Below are positions 52,330 to 59,579 of a stretch of 64,000 nucleotides of DNA, one piece after another; the stretch's first letter is position 1; each line of letters opens with the position of its first letter. The stretch comes from CAYQQQ01 sp964420125 (lineage in GTDB: Bacteria; Actinomycetota; Acidimicrobiia; Acidimicrobiales; Microtrichaceae). The stretch is taken from the NCBI GenBank assembly GCA_964420125.1, contig CAYQQQ010000001.1, forward strand, positions 1 to 64,000, read 5' to 3'. Position numbers and translations under genes: made by a program. Under the pieces are notes generated by a model. That model made no database searches, was not told where the DNA came from, and saw nothing but the letters and a program-made list of their open reading frames with translations.

Positions 52330-52767
52330 TCAGGCCCGGGAGAAGGTGACGCGCCAGTCGCCGTCGTCGAGCTCCTCGGCGGTGTGCACGAAGCCCTGCC
52401 CGCCCAGCACCCCTTCGAGGGGGACCGGTTCGAACGGGGCCATGATCACCAGGACCTCGTCGTCGCCCAGCTCGTCCACCGTGTCCATGATGGTCTCGAA
52501 GGGCTCGTCGCCCACTTCGAGGATCGGGCGGGCGTCGACCAGGCGGACCCGTGACGTGATCTCGATCCGCCACGTGTCGGGACCGTCCTCCACCACGTCC
52601 CAGCGGAAGTGCCCCGGCCGGGTGGCGTCGAGCTGGTAGCGCAGGGGCACCGGATCGTGGTCGTTCACCAGCACCAGCGACTCCCCTGCGGCGAGCGAGT
52701 CGAGGATCCCGAAGATGGTGGGATGACGGTCTCGTGGCGGCATCTCCCGCACGTCCAGGATCTGCAT
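52330..52767 (-). CDS. DUF2249 domain protein
   Basis: 145 residues with a DUF2249 unit at the N-terminus (LDVREMPPRDRHPTIFGILDSL, LVLVNDHDPVPLRYQL, WRIEITSR) and a second related half (PILEVGDEPFETIMDTVDEL, VLVIMAPFEPVPL). DUF2249 has a SirA/TusA-like fold, and the genes are often next to NO reductase, hemerythrin and denitrification genes, so a part in NO or nitrite response is likely but not proved. ATG at 52767 with GAGGAGG upstream. It is divergent from the polytopic membrane protein and is followed by the SufR-like regulator. Confidence 0.78.
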   Translation of the reverse strand: MQILDVREMPPRDRHPTIFGILDSLAAGESLVLVNDHDPVPLRYQLDATRPGHFRWDVVEDGPDTWRIEITSRVRLVDARPILEVGDEPFETIMDTVDELGDDEVLVIMAPFEPVPLEGVLGGQGFVHTAEELDDGDWRVTFSRA

Positions 52768-52840
52768 GTCGGTCCTCCTCGTCGTGGCCCTTCGGCGATG
52801 CCGACGGGCGGTTGCCGGCCACCGGAGCACCGACGGCCGG

Positions 52841-52869
52841 TTGTCAGGATCTCTTAATTCTAGTAATTT
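52841..52869 (+). promoter_or_regulatory. Promoter TTGTCA-N17-TAATTT
   Basis: TTGTCA at 52841-52846 and TAATTT at 52864-52869 in the only AT-rich patch of this region. They point at the polytopic membrane protein gene starting at 52941. Confidence 0.5.
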
Positions 52870-52884
52870 GTGTGCGAATAGCAA
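52857..52884 (-). promoter_or_regulatory. Promoter TTGCTA-N16-TAGAAT (minus strand)
   Basis: On the minus strand TTGCTA (52884-52879) and TAGAAT (52862-52857) are 16 nt apart and point at the DUF2249 gene. It overlaps the plus-strand promoter, so one regulator could control both directions. Near-mirror arms AGGAATTCTT and AGGATCTCTT (8 of 10) flank the patch. Confidence 0.5.
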
Positions 52885-52940
52885 GAATTCCTCGGCGGCC
52901 CCGCAGTCCGCTGCGGACCAGGTGCGAGGAGGCCGGATCT

Positions 52941-54338
52941 ATGGGCAGCACGGGCGACGCCACCACCAGCAGCGCCGGGAGCCGGCCCGTCGGCGGAGCA
53001 CCGGGCGGGATGCCCCGCCCCAACGGGCTCACCCCACCGGCGTCGGTGCCGCTCACCTTCTTCGCCGCCGGCGGCGCGGGCCTGGTGGCCATGGGCCTGG
53101 CGATCTGGTTCGCTGCCGACCGGGCGGTGATCGACCCCCGCCACGGCGGGGTGCTCTCGGCGGTCCACGTCGCCGTGCTCGCCTTCCTCAGCACGGTCGT
53201 GCTGGGTGCGCTGCACCAGTTCGCCCCCGTGGTCGGACGACGCGGCATCCGCTCCCCCAACGTCGCCCGACTCAGCGCGGTGTGCATCGTGGGCGCCGGC
53301 TGGCTCCTCTCCACCGGGTTCGCCCACGGTCCCGAGGACCTCGTGGCGATCGGGGGCACGCTCGGGGTGCTGGCGGCCGTGCTCGCCGCGTGGAACCTCT
53401 CCGCACCCGTCGGCCCGAACGCCTCTGGCGTGCCCGTGTGGGGGATCCGCCTCGCCCTGGCCTACCTGCTGGTCACGGTGAGCTTCGGCATCGTCTACGC
53501 CCTGAACCGCCAGACCGGGTGGTTCACCCCCACGGTGCCGGCACGCCTGCTCTCGCACGCCCACCTCGGGCTGCTGGGGTGGTTGGGCCTCACCTACGTC
53601 GCCGTCGCCGAGAAGCTCTGGCCGATGTTCCTGCTCTCGCACCGCCCGAGCCAGCGCTCGGGTGCGGTGGCGGTCGGGGCCCTCGCCGCCGGCACGCTGC
53701 CCCTGGCGCTGGGCCTGCTGTTCGGCGTCGCTCCCCTGGCGCTCGCCGGTGCGGCGGTCGTGGCCGTGGGCCTGCTGGCCCACCTCACGTCGCTGATCGG
53801 CGCGGTCCGGCACCGGCGGCGACCCCTCGAGCTGCTGCACGCCTTCCTGTTCGCCTCCGCCGGGTTCCTGGTGCTCGCCCTGGTTGCCGCGCTGGTGGCC
53901 TCGGTGCCGGCGGTGTCGCCGGCGTGGCGCGTCCGGCTAGTGGCCACCGAGGTCGCCGCCCTGATCTCGTGGCTGACGTTGGCGGTGGTCGGCCACTCCC
54001 ACAAGATCGTGCCCTTCATCGGCTACTCGGTGCTGCGCACCCGGGGGATCCGCCGCAAGACCGACGGCTCCCCGCTGCTCTTCGCCGACCTCTACGACCG
54101 GCGGGTGGCGATCGTCGGCCTGGCGCTGCTGGCTCCAGGGCTGCTGGCCGTGCTCGCAGGCCTGTCGACCGGAACGTCCGCCGCGGTCGCCGTCGGCGGG
54201 GCGCTCGTCTTCCTCGGGGCGCTGGCCCTGGTGGTCAACCTCGCCGCCGGCCCCCTCCGGGCGCTTCGCCTGCCACCGACGCCCGCACCGGCGCGCCGAC
54301 GACCCGACGCACCTCGACCCACGGCGGTGACCCGGTGA
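52941..54338 (+). CDS. Polytopic His-rich membrane protein (NnrS or haem-copper-oxidase-subunit-I-like)
   Basis: 465 residues with about 12 membrane helices. Conserved-looking His occur in VLSAVHVAVLAF and GALHQFAPVV, in LLSHAHLGLLGWLGL and in VVGHSHKIVPF, a spacing reminiscent of haem-ligand helices in haem-copper oxidase/NO reductase subunit I or of NnrS proteins. Neither family is a confident assignment. Ends in a basic, Pro-rich cytoplasmic tail. The ATG at 52941 follows GAGGAGG and a TTGTCA/TAATTT promoter. It overlaps the MIP18-like gene by 4 nt and is divergent from DUF2249, which favours a role in NO handling. Confidence 0.6.
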   Translation: MGSTGDATTSSAGSRPVGGAPGGMPRPNGLTPPASVPLTFFAAGGAGLVAMGLAIWFAADRAVIDPRHGGVLSAVHVAVLAFLSTVVLGALHQFAPVVGRRGIRSPNVARLSAVCIVGAGWLLSTGFAHGPEDLVAIGGTLGVLAAVLAAWNLSAPVGPNASGVPVWGIRLALAYLLVTVSFGIVYALNRQTGWFTPTVPARLLSHAHLGLLGWLGLTYVAVAEKLWPMFLLSHRPSQRSGAVAVGALAAGTLPLALGLLFGVAPLALAGAAVVAVGLLAHLTSLIGAVRHRRRPLELLHAFLFASAGFLVLALVAALVASVPAVSPAWRVRLVATEVAALISWLTLAVVGHSHKIVPFIGYSVLRTRGIRRKTDGSPLLFADLYDRRVAIVGLALLAPGLLAVLAGLSTGTSAAVAVGGALVFLGALALVVNLAAGPLRALRLPPTPAPARRRPDAPRPTAVTR

Positions 54339-54718
54339 ACGACCTTCCCGAACCCATCGACGAGCAGACCCGCGACGAAGTCGTCGCACAGGTGATCGAC
54401 GCCCTTCGCGAGGTGTTCGACCCCGAGCTGGCGATGGACGTGGTGAGCATGGGCCTCGTCTACGACGTGCATGTCGATCGCGGCGGCGACGTGCAGGTCG
54501 ACATGACCCTCACCACACCCGGATGCCCCGTGGCCGAGTCGTTGCCCGAGGACGCGGCCGCCGCGGTGCGCGCCGTGCTCGGCGACCGCGAGGTGGACGT
54601 GGAGGTGGTGTGGGATCCTCCATGGGACCCTGACCGCATGCTCGACCCCGGGGCCGACTGGGTGCGGACCCCACCCGAGGGCCCCACCGAGACCGGCGTC
54701 TCGCTCCCCCGCTGCTGA
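54335..54718 (+). CDS. MIP18/DUF59-family Fe-S assembly protein
   Basis: 127 residues. The DUF59 domain is shown by VIDALREVFDPELAMDVVSMGLVYDV followed by VDMTLTTPGCPVAESLP, where the conserved Cys of TTPGCP is the reactive residue, and VEVVWDPPWDPDRM. This fold includes PaaD, SufT and eukaryotic MIP18, which help mature Fe-S proteins. The C-terminus has a final Cys (LPRC). GTG start overlaps the upstream stop by 4 nt. The second molybdopterin gene begins 101 nt later after its own promoter, and could be an Fe-S client. Confidence 0.85.
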   Translation: MNDLPEPIDEQTRDEVVAQVIDALREVFDPELAMDVVSMGLVYDVHVDRGGDVQVDMTLTTPGCPVAESLPEDAAAAVRAVLGDREVDVEVVWDPPWDPDRMLDPGADWVRTPPEGPTETGVSLPRC

Positions 54719-54749
54719 CGCCGCCCTCCACGGGGTGACCAGGGTCTCC

Positions 54750-54778
54750 TTGACGTTGCGGGTCTGCCGGGTTGTGAT
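54750..54778 (+). promoter_or_regulatory. Promoter TTGACG-N17-TGTGAT for the second molybdopterin gene
   Basis: TTGACG at 54750-54755 and TGTGAT at 54773-54778 are separated by 17 nt. The -10 box is covered by the inverted repeat at 54772-54791, consistent with repression. Confidence 0.5.
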
Positions 54779-54791
54779 GGGTCCCTCACAA
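54772..54791. promoter_or_regulatory. Operator-like inverted repeat TTGTGA-N8-TCACAA
   Basis: Perfect 6-bp arms at 54772-54777 and 54786-54791. It overlaps the -10 box of the molybdopterin gene and ends 28 nt before its ATG. The spacing of 8 does not fit a classical CRP or FNR site, so the regulator is unknown. Confidence 0.5.
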
Positions 54792-54819
54792 TTCAGACGA
54801 TCCTCCAGGAGCGGGGCAT

Positions 54820-57168
54820 ATGGACAACTCGGAGAAGGAGCTTGTGGTGGGCGGCTCCGAGTGGCTGCAGAGCGCGTGCATCCTCTGCGTGAGCAACTGC
54901 GGCATCGAGGTGCGCCTCGGCCGTGACCCCGGCGACCCCGATGGGGAACCGCGGCGGTTGGCTCGCATCCGGGGCGACAAGGCGCACCCCGCCTCCCGGG
55001 GCTACACCTGCCAGAAGGCGCTGCGCCTCGACCACTACCAGAACGCGGCCGACCGTCTCACCGCGCCGCTGCGCCGGCGACCCGACGGGACCTACGAGGA
55101 GATCGACTGGGACACGGCCATCGCCGAGGTCGCCGGGCGCCTGAACGAGGTGCGCGAGCTGCACGGGGCCGACGCCACCCTCTACTACGGAGGGGGCGGA
55201 CAGGGGAACCACCTCGTCGGCGCCTACGGCTCGGCGACGCGGGCGGCACTCGGGATCCGCTACGGCTCCAACGCCCTCGCCCAGGAGAAGACCGGCGAGT
55301 TCTGGGTCGACGGCGAGCTCTTCGGCAGCGTCGGTTGCCACACCACCGGCGACTACGAGCACGCCCAGGTGGCGATCTTCTGGGGGAAGAACCCCTGGCA
55401 GTCCCACGGGTTTCCGCGCGCCCGCACGGTGCTCAAGGAGATCGCCCGCGACCCCGAGCGAACCCTGGTGGTCGTCGACCCACGCCGCACCGAGACCGCC
55501 GAGATCGCCGACCTCCACCTCCAGGTCCGCCCCGGCGGCGATGCGTTCGCGCTGGCCGCGCTGCTGAAGCTGCTCGTGGATGGCGGCCACGTCGACGGTG
55601 AGTTCGTGGCTGAGCACACCCAGGGAGCCGAACGTCTGTTGGCGGCGCTGGAAGGCATCGACGTCGCGGAGTACGCCCGGCGCGCAGGTGTCACCGAGTC
55701 TGATCTGCGGCAGCTGGCCGACCTCATGGGCGCAGCGGAATCGGTAGCGCTCCATGAGGACCTCGGGATCGAGCAGGCCCCCAACTCCACCCTGTGCTCC
55801 TATCTCGAGAAGCTGGCGGTGCTGCTCACCGGCAACTTCGCCCGCAGAGGCGGGATGAACCTGCACAGCGCACTGGCCAGGCTCACTCCCGGCGACGCCA
55901 TCGTGCCGGAGGGAATGGCCGCGACAGGATCGGGGCTCGGCCTTCGCCCACCCGCCACCACGCCGGTGAACGGTTCGCCGATGCCGGCAGGGCTGGTGCC
56001 CTGCAACTCGATCCCCGAGGAGATCCTCACCGACCACCCGGCACGCTTCCGCGCCATGTTCGTGGAGTCCGCCAACCCGGCGCACTCCCTCGCCGACGGG
56101 CCTCGGATGCGCGAGGCGCTCCAGGCGCTCGACCTGCTGGTGGTGGTCGACGTGGCCATGACCGAGACGGCACGCCTGGCCCACTACGTGCTGCCGGCTG
56201 CCAGCCAGTTCGAGAAGTGGGAGGCCACGTTCTTCACCCTCGAGTTCCCTCGCAACGTCTTCCACCTCCGACGACCCCTCATGGCGCCGCTGGGGGGCAC
56301 GCTGGCGGAATGCGAGATCCACACCCGCCTCGTACGAGCGCTCGGCGCCTACGCCGACGAGGACCTCGCCCCGCTGCGCGCTGCCCTGGTCGAGGACCGC
56401 ACGGCGTTCGTCAACGAGTTCCTCACCATGATGCTCCTGCGCCCCGACCTCGCACCGCTGGCGCCGACGATCCTGTACGAGACCCTGGGCGAGGAGCTCG
56501 GCGACGCCAGGGGAGCCGCCGTGCTCGCCGGGCTCGCGCTGATCCTCTTCATGAAGGAGCCGGCCTCGGTCCTGCGCGCCGGCTTCGAATCGGGCATGGA
56601 GCTCTTCGACGCCATGGTGGACTCCCCCTCCGGGCTGGAGTTCACCGTCGACGACTACGAGGAGACGTGGCGACGGGTCGCACACCCCGACCGGATGGTG
56701 GACCTCGTGATCGAGCCGCTGCTCGAGGAGCTGGCCCGGCTCGACGACCTCGACCCCACCGTCCCGGATCCCGAGTGGCCCTTCGTGCTCACCGCTGGCG
56801 AACGGCGCTCCTTCACCGCCAACACCATCATGCGCGACCCGGCCTGGCGACGACAGGGAGGTCAGGTGGAGCTCCGGGTGAACCCCGGGGATGCCGAACG
56901 TCTCGGCATCCCCGATGGCGGACTCGTCCGGCTCCACACGGCAAGAGGCAGCGCGGTGGTGCCGGTCGAGCACAGCGACACCATGGCCCCGGGCCACGTG
57001 TCGCTGCCCAACGGCCTGGGGCTCGACCACCCCGACCAGGACGGGGTCGCCACGACGACCGGGCTGGCACCCAACGAGCTCACCTCGGGCGCCGATCGGG
57101 ATCCCTTCGCCGGCACCCCCCACCACAAGCACGTGAAGGCGCGCCTCGAGGCCGTCGCTGCCGAGTAG
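54820..57168 (+). CDS. Second molybdopterin oxidoreductase, substrate unknown
   Basis: 782 residues of the bis-MGD superfamily. The N-terminal 4Fe-4S Cys are in ACILCVSNCGIEV (residues 19-27) and GYTCQKALR. The Mo-domain follows (HGADATLYYGGGGQGNH, VAIFWGKNPWQSHG, VVVDPRRTETAEIADL), ending with a molydopterin-dinucleotide-binding domain (LRVNPGDAERLGIPDGG). The place where nitrate reductase and formate dehydrogenase have a Cys or Sec ligand reads NALAQEKTGEFW with no Cys, so it is a different subclass, perhaps with an Asp or Ser ligand. No Tat signal and no dedicated electron-transfer subunit adjoin it. It has its own promoter with an inverted repeat and lies between Fe-S and NO stress genes. 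Confidence 0.78.
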   Translation: MDNSEKELVVGGSEWLQSACILCVSNCGIEVRLGRDPGDPDGEPRRLARIRGDKAHPASRGYTCQKALRLDHYQNAADRLTAPLRRRPDGTYEEIDWDTAIAEVAGRLNEVRELHGADATLYYGGGGQGNHLVGAYGSATRAALGIRYGSNALAQEKTGEFWVDGELFGSVGCHTTGDYEHAQVAIFWGKNPWQSHGFPRARTVLKEIARDPERTLVVVDPRRTETAEIADLHLQVRPGGDAFALAALLKLLVDGGHVDGEFVAEHTQGAERLLAALEGIDVAEYARRAGVTESDLRQLADLMGAAESVALHEDLGIEQAPNSTLCSYLEKLAVLLTGNFARRGGMNLHSALARLTPGDAIVPEGMAATGSGLGLRPPATTPVNGSPMPAGLVPCNSIPEEILTDHPARFRAMFVESANPAHSLADGPRMREALQALDLLVVVDVAMTETARLAHYVLPAASQFEKWEATFFTLEFPRNVFHLRRPLMAPLGGTLAECEIHTRLVRALGAYADEDLAPLRAALVEDRTAFVNEFLTMMLLRPDLAPLAPTILYETLGEELGDARGAAVLAGLALILFMKEPASVLRAGFESGMELFDAMVDSPSGLEFTVDDYEETWRRVAHPDRMVDLVIEPLLEELARLDDLDPTVPDPEWPFVLTAGERRSFTANTIMRDPAWRRQGGQVELRVNPGDAERLGIPDGGLVRLHTARGSAVVPVEHSDTMAPGHVSLPNGLGLDHPDQDGVATTTGLAPNELTSGADRDPFAGTPHHKHVKARLEAVAAE

Positions 57169-57171
57169 GCG

Positions 57172-57190
57172 TCCGGACGGATCGTCCGGA
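57172..57190. terminator. Bidirectional hairpin between convergent genes
   Basis: TCCGGACG and CGTCCGGA form a perfect 8-bp stem around GAT, 3 nt after the molybdopterin gene stop and 20 nt before the end of the convergent RIC gene. Position suggests a shared terminator, although no U-tract is present. Confidence 0.55.
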
Positions 57191-57210
57191 GGAGCGCGGC
57201 CTGTCCGCGG

Positions 57211-57933
57211 TCAGCCGAGCCGGGACTCCAGCTCCAGCACGGCGGGGAACAGCACGTTGTTCTCCTTGTGGATGTGCTGGTGGGTGTCCGCCTCCATCTC
57301 GGCCAACCCCGCGTAGAGCGCCTGGAAGCTCCCACAGGCGTCCGCCGGCGGGGTGTGGTCGGAGGTGAGCTCACGCAGGCGGGCCAGCAGCTCCCCGGCC
57401 TGGTCGTGCTCGTAGCGCATCACCCCGATGGGGCTGGAGAGGTGCCCGCAGTGGAACGAGGGTGCCGACGTCGCCTCCTGCAGTTCGCGGATCATGGGGA
57501 AGAGCACCTGCTCCTCCTTGGCGAGGTGGGGTTCCAGCTCGGCACGCAGCTGCTCGTAGGTGGTCTGGACCTCGAACAGCTCGGCGTGGCGACCGCCGTG
57601 CACGCCCACGACCTTGTCCGCCAGCGCCGACAGCCGCGGGAGCTCGGCGTGGAGGTAGCGGTGGTGGGTCGCCTCCAGGTGATCGACCAGGTCCGCCGGG
57701 GCCAGCGCGGCCCAGTCGGGCGAGGGCTGGGGCTCGAGCTCGGCGATCGCTGCGACCACCGTCGCAGGTTCGATGCCGGCGGCGGCACAGGCCGTGCTCA
57801 GACGCTGGGCACCTCCGCAGCAGTAGTCGAGTTGGTACCGCTCGAACACCCGCGAGGTCGAAGGGTTGGCGGTGACCATCTCGCCCAGGGTGGGGTCGGC
57901 GGTGAGCGGATCGGGGGTGTCGGTGGTGGACAT
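57211..57933 (-). CDS. ric: RIC-family di-iron Fe-S cluster repair protein (ScdA/YtfE/DnrN)
   Basis: 240-residue hemerythrin-like protein that helps repair Fe-S clusters damaged by nitric oxide or peroxide. The N-terminal DUF542 region holds the conserved YCCGG motif, and the four-helix hemerythrin domain follows with the His/Glu iron ligands in THHRYLHAELPRL, HLAKEEQVLFPMI, MRYEHDQAGELL and HQHIHKENNVLFPAV. ATG at 57933 with GGAGAT upstream. An N-gap starts 27 nt upstream, so its promoter is not visible. Its neighbours, an Rrf2 regulator and the DUF2249/SufR-like genes, fit an NO-stress role. Confidence 0.9.
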   Translation of the reverse strand: MSTTDTPDPLTADPTLGEMVTANPSTSRVFERYQLDYCCGGAQRLSTACAAAGIEPATVVAAIAELEPQPSPDWAALAPADLVDHLEATHHRYLHAELPRLSALADKVVGVHGGRHAELFEVQTTYEQLRAELEPHLAKEEQVLFPMIRELQEATSAPSFHCGHLSSPIGVMRYEHDQAGELLARLRELTSDHTPPADACGSFQALYAGLAEMEADTHQHIHKENNVLFPAVLELESRLG

Positions 57934-57959
57934 CGGGATCTCCTTCGCTACGTGTGGTG

Positions 57960-57969
57960 NNNNNNNNNN
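57960..57969. other. Assembly gap (10 N)
   Basis: Ten unknown bases between the RIC and Rrf2 genes. The true gap length is not given by the number of Ns. Confidence 0.98.
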
Positions 57970-58040
57970 GGGGGGGGGGGGGGGGGCCAGGGGTACCCCC
58001 TCCCCCTGGGGGGGGGGCGGGGGGGGGGGGGGGGTGGGGG
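57970..58040. other. Suspect G-rich sequence next to the gap
   Basis: A run of 17 G follows the Ns, then further G runs broken by short C stretches. It is unlike any other intergenic region here and most likely is low-quality read end, not real sequence. Confidence 0.7.
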
Positions 58041-58055
58041 CCGGTCAGGTCGGCG

Positions 58056-58466
58056 TCATCGGTGTCCGCCATCGGCCACCGCGGCCAGCGAGGTGGCCGA
58101 CAGATCGGACAGGAACTGACCGCGGGCCCGCGTCCAGGGCTCGTGGAGCGCACAGGGGTTCTCGGCCGCGCACTCGCGGCCCTCCAGCACGCATCGACCC
58201 CCGTCGGTGGGTCCCTCCACGGCCTCGATGACCTGCAGCAGGTTCACCTGGTCGGGGTCGACGGCCAGCACGTAGCCGCCGGTGGGACCCGGTTCGGAGC
58301 GCACCCAGCCCTGACCCACCAGAGGGGTCATGGCCTGGGAGAGGAAGCCCGGCGACGCCCCCAGCCGCTCCGCCAGCTCGGCTCCCTTGAGGCGGCGGCC
58401 GGCGGGCACCAGCTCCACGAGCGCGCGGGTGGCGAGGTCGGTGCGTCGGGTGACCTCAAGTCGCAT
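58056..58466 (-). CDS. Rrf2-family transcriptional regulator
   Basis: 136 residues. The winged helix (MRLEVTRRTDLATRALVELV, LAERLGASPGFLSQAM) is typical of the Rrf2 family, which includes NsrR, IscR and RsrR. Three Cys, in GGRCVLEGRECAAENPCALH, are placed like the cluster ligands of NsrR/IscR (Cys-x5-Cys-x5-Cys), so it should carry an Fe-S cluster that senses NO or redox state. The ATG at 58466 lies inside a 31-nt palindrome; a TTG at 58472 is possible. Its divergent partner on the left is the NO-repair gene ric, which suggests that it is an NsrR-like repressor. Confidence 0.85.
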   Translation of the reverse strand: MRLEVTRRTDLATRALVELVPAGRRLKGAELAERLGASPGFLSQAMTPLVGQGWVRSEPGPTGGYVLAVDPDQVNLLQVIEAVEGPTDGGRCVLEGRECAAENPCALHEPWTRARGQFLSDLSATSLAAVADGGHR

Positions 58467-58487
58467 AGTCAAAGACTATGCGACTTG
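58457..58487. promoter_or_regulatory. Perfect 31-nt palindrome over the Rrf2 start codon
   Basis: The 14-nt arms CAAGTCGCATAGTC and GACTATGCGACTTG are exact reverse complements around AAA. It covers the ATG at 58466 and the minus-strand TAGTCT that would be its -10 box. A self-repression operator is the simplest explanation. Confidence 0.75.
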
Positions 58488-58552
58488 CCGTCGGGACCAA
58501 AGGCGCAGCGGCGTGACGTGTGCGACACAGCTTCCCCCTCGGGGCGGCAACC

Positions 58553-59560
58553 TCAGCTCTTGAGGTCGGCGACGACGCCCTTCCACCGCTCGGGATCGGA
58601 GCGGTAGGGAGCGTAGAAGCTGATCCGGGAGATCACGTCCCCGTAGCGTCGCTTGAGCTCGGGAGCGATCTGGTCGGGCTCGCCGACCACGGCGAAGGTC
58701 TCGAGGATCTCGTCGTCGATCAACCCGCCCATCTCCTCCCAGCGCCCTTCCTTGGACAGCGAGTTGAGCTGGGGCTGGAGGTCACCCCAGCCGTGCAGCT
58801 CGAGGACCTCGCGATAGGCGGGGGTGGAACCGTAGAAGGCGATCTGCTGACGGGTGCCCATCTTGGCCAGCTCCAGCTCCTCGGCGGTGTTGCCGGTGAC
58901 CACGAAGCTGGGCCCGCAGATCTCGAAGCCGTCCATGGACCTGCCGGCTTTGGCACGGCCACGCTCCAGAGCCGGCAGGGTGACCTCGCGGAGGTAGCGC
59001 TCGGTGGTGAAGCCGTGGCAGAAGAACCCGTCGCACACCTCCCCGGCCACTTCGGTCATGAGGGGGCCCACCCCTGCCAGGAAGACGCGGGGGATCCCGC
59101 CGTCCTGGGGGCCGGGGTTGAAGAAGGGGGTCATCAGGGTGTGGGTGTAGAAGTCGCCCCGGAAGTCGAGGGCGGAGCCGTTCATCCAGCAGTCCCAGAT
59201 GGCCCGCATGGCGAGGACCAGCTCCCGCATGCGGGCCGCCGGCTTCGACCACTCCATGGAGAAGCGCTTGGTGATGTGGGGCCTGATCTGGCTGCCGAGC
59301 CCGAGGATGAAGCGCCCCTTGGAGAACCCGGTGAGGTCGTAGGCGGTGTTGGCCAGGGTCATCGGTGAGCGGGCGAAGGCCACGGCGATGGAGGTGCCGA
59401 TCTCGATGGACTGGGTGTGCTCGGCGGCGATGGCCAGGGGGAGGAACGGGTCCCGCGAAGTCTCCGGCACCCAGATGCCGTCGTAGCCGAAGTCCTCCGC
59501 CTCCTTCGCGTCGGTCGCCGCTCGCGACAGGTCCAGCCCGATGCCTCCGTCGATCTTCAT
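58553..59560 (-). CDS. LLM-class F420-dependent oxidoreductase
   Basis: 335-residue luciferase-like protein of the TIGR03617 type. It opens with DGGIGLDLSRAATDAKEAED and shows GYDGIWVPETSRDPF, IEIGTSIAVAFARSPM and LGLGSQIRPHI, then the second half with PRVFLAGVGPLMTEV. The fold binds reduced F420 or FMN; F420 is common in actinobacteria with this subfamily, but this is not proved by sequence. Substrate unknown. The ATG at 59560 has TAGGGT 8 nt upstream (leaderless) and a perfect 8-bp-arm palindrome at the -35 position, so a TetR-type repressor likely controls it. Confidence 0.82.
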   Translation of the reverse strand: MKIDGGIGLDLSRAATDAKEAEDFGYDGIWVPETSRDPFLPLAIAAEHTQSIEIGTSIAVAFARSPMTLANTAYDLTGFSKGRFILGLGSQIRPHITKRFSMEWSKPAARMRELVLAMRAIWDCWMNGSALDFRGDFYTHTLMTPFFNPGPQDGGIPRVFLAGVGPLMTEVAGEVCDGFFCHGFTTERYLREVTLPALERGRAKAGRSMDGFEICGPSFVVTGNTAEELELAKMGTRQQIAFYGSTPAYREVLELHGWGDLQPQLNSLSKEGRWEEMGGLIDDEILETFAVVGEPDQIAPELKRRYGDVISRISFYAPYRSDPERWKGVVADLKS

Positions 59561-59568
59561 GGTCGCGG

Positions 59569-59574
59569 ACCCTA
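59569..59574 (-). promoter_or_regulatory. TAGGGT -10 element of the LLM gene
   Basis: Minus-strand TAGGGT, 8 nt before the ATG at 59560. TTGACT (59598-59593) lies 18 nt further upstream and would be the -35 box. Confidence 0.5.
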
Positions 59575-59579
59575 GCGAG

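Noticed and set aside
54772..54791. CRP or FNR binding site
   Set aside because: Half-sites resemble CRP (TGTGA/TCACA), but the spacer is 8 instead of 6, and FNR-type sites need 4. It is reported only as an unassigned operator.
57970..58040. G-quadruplex-forming regulatory element
   Set aside because: The G runs abut an N gap and look like degraded read ends, so no biological meaning is given to them.
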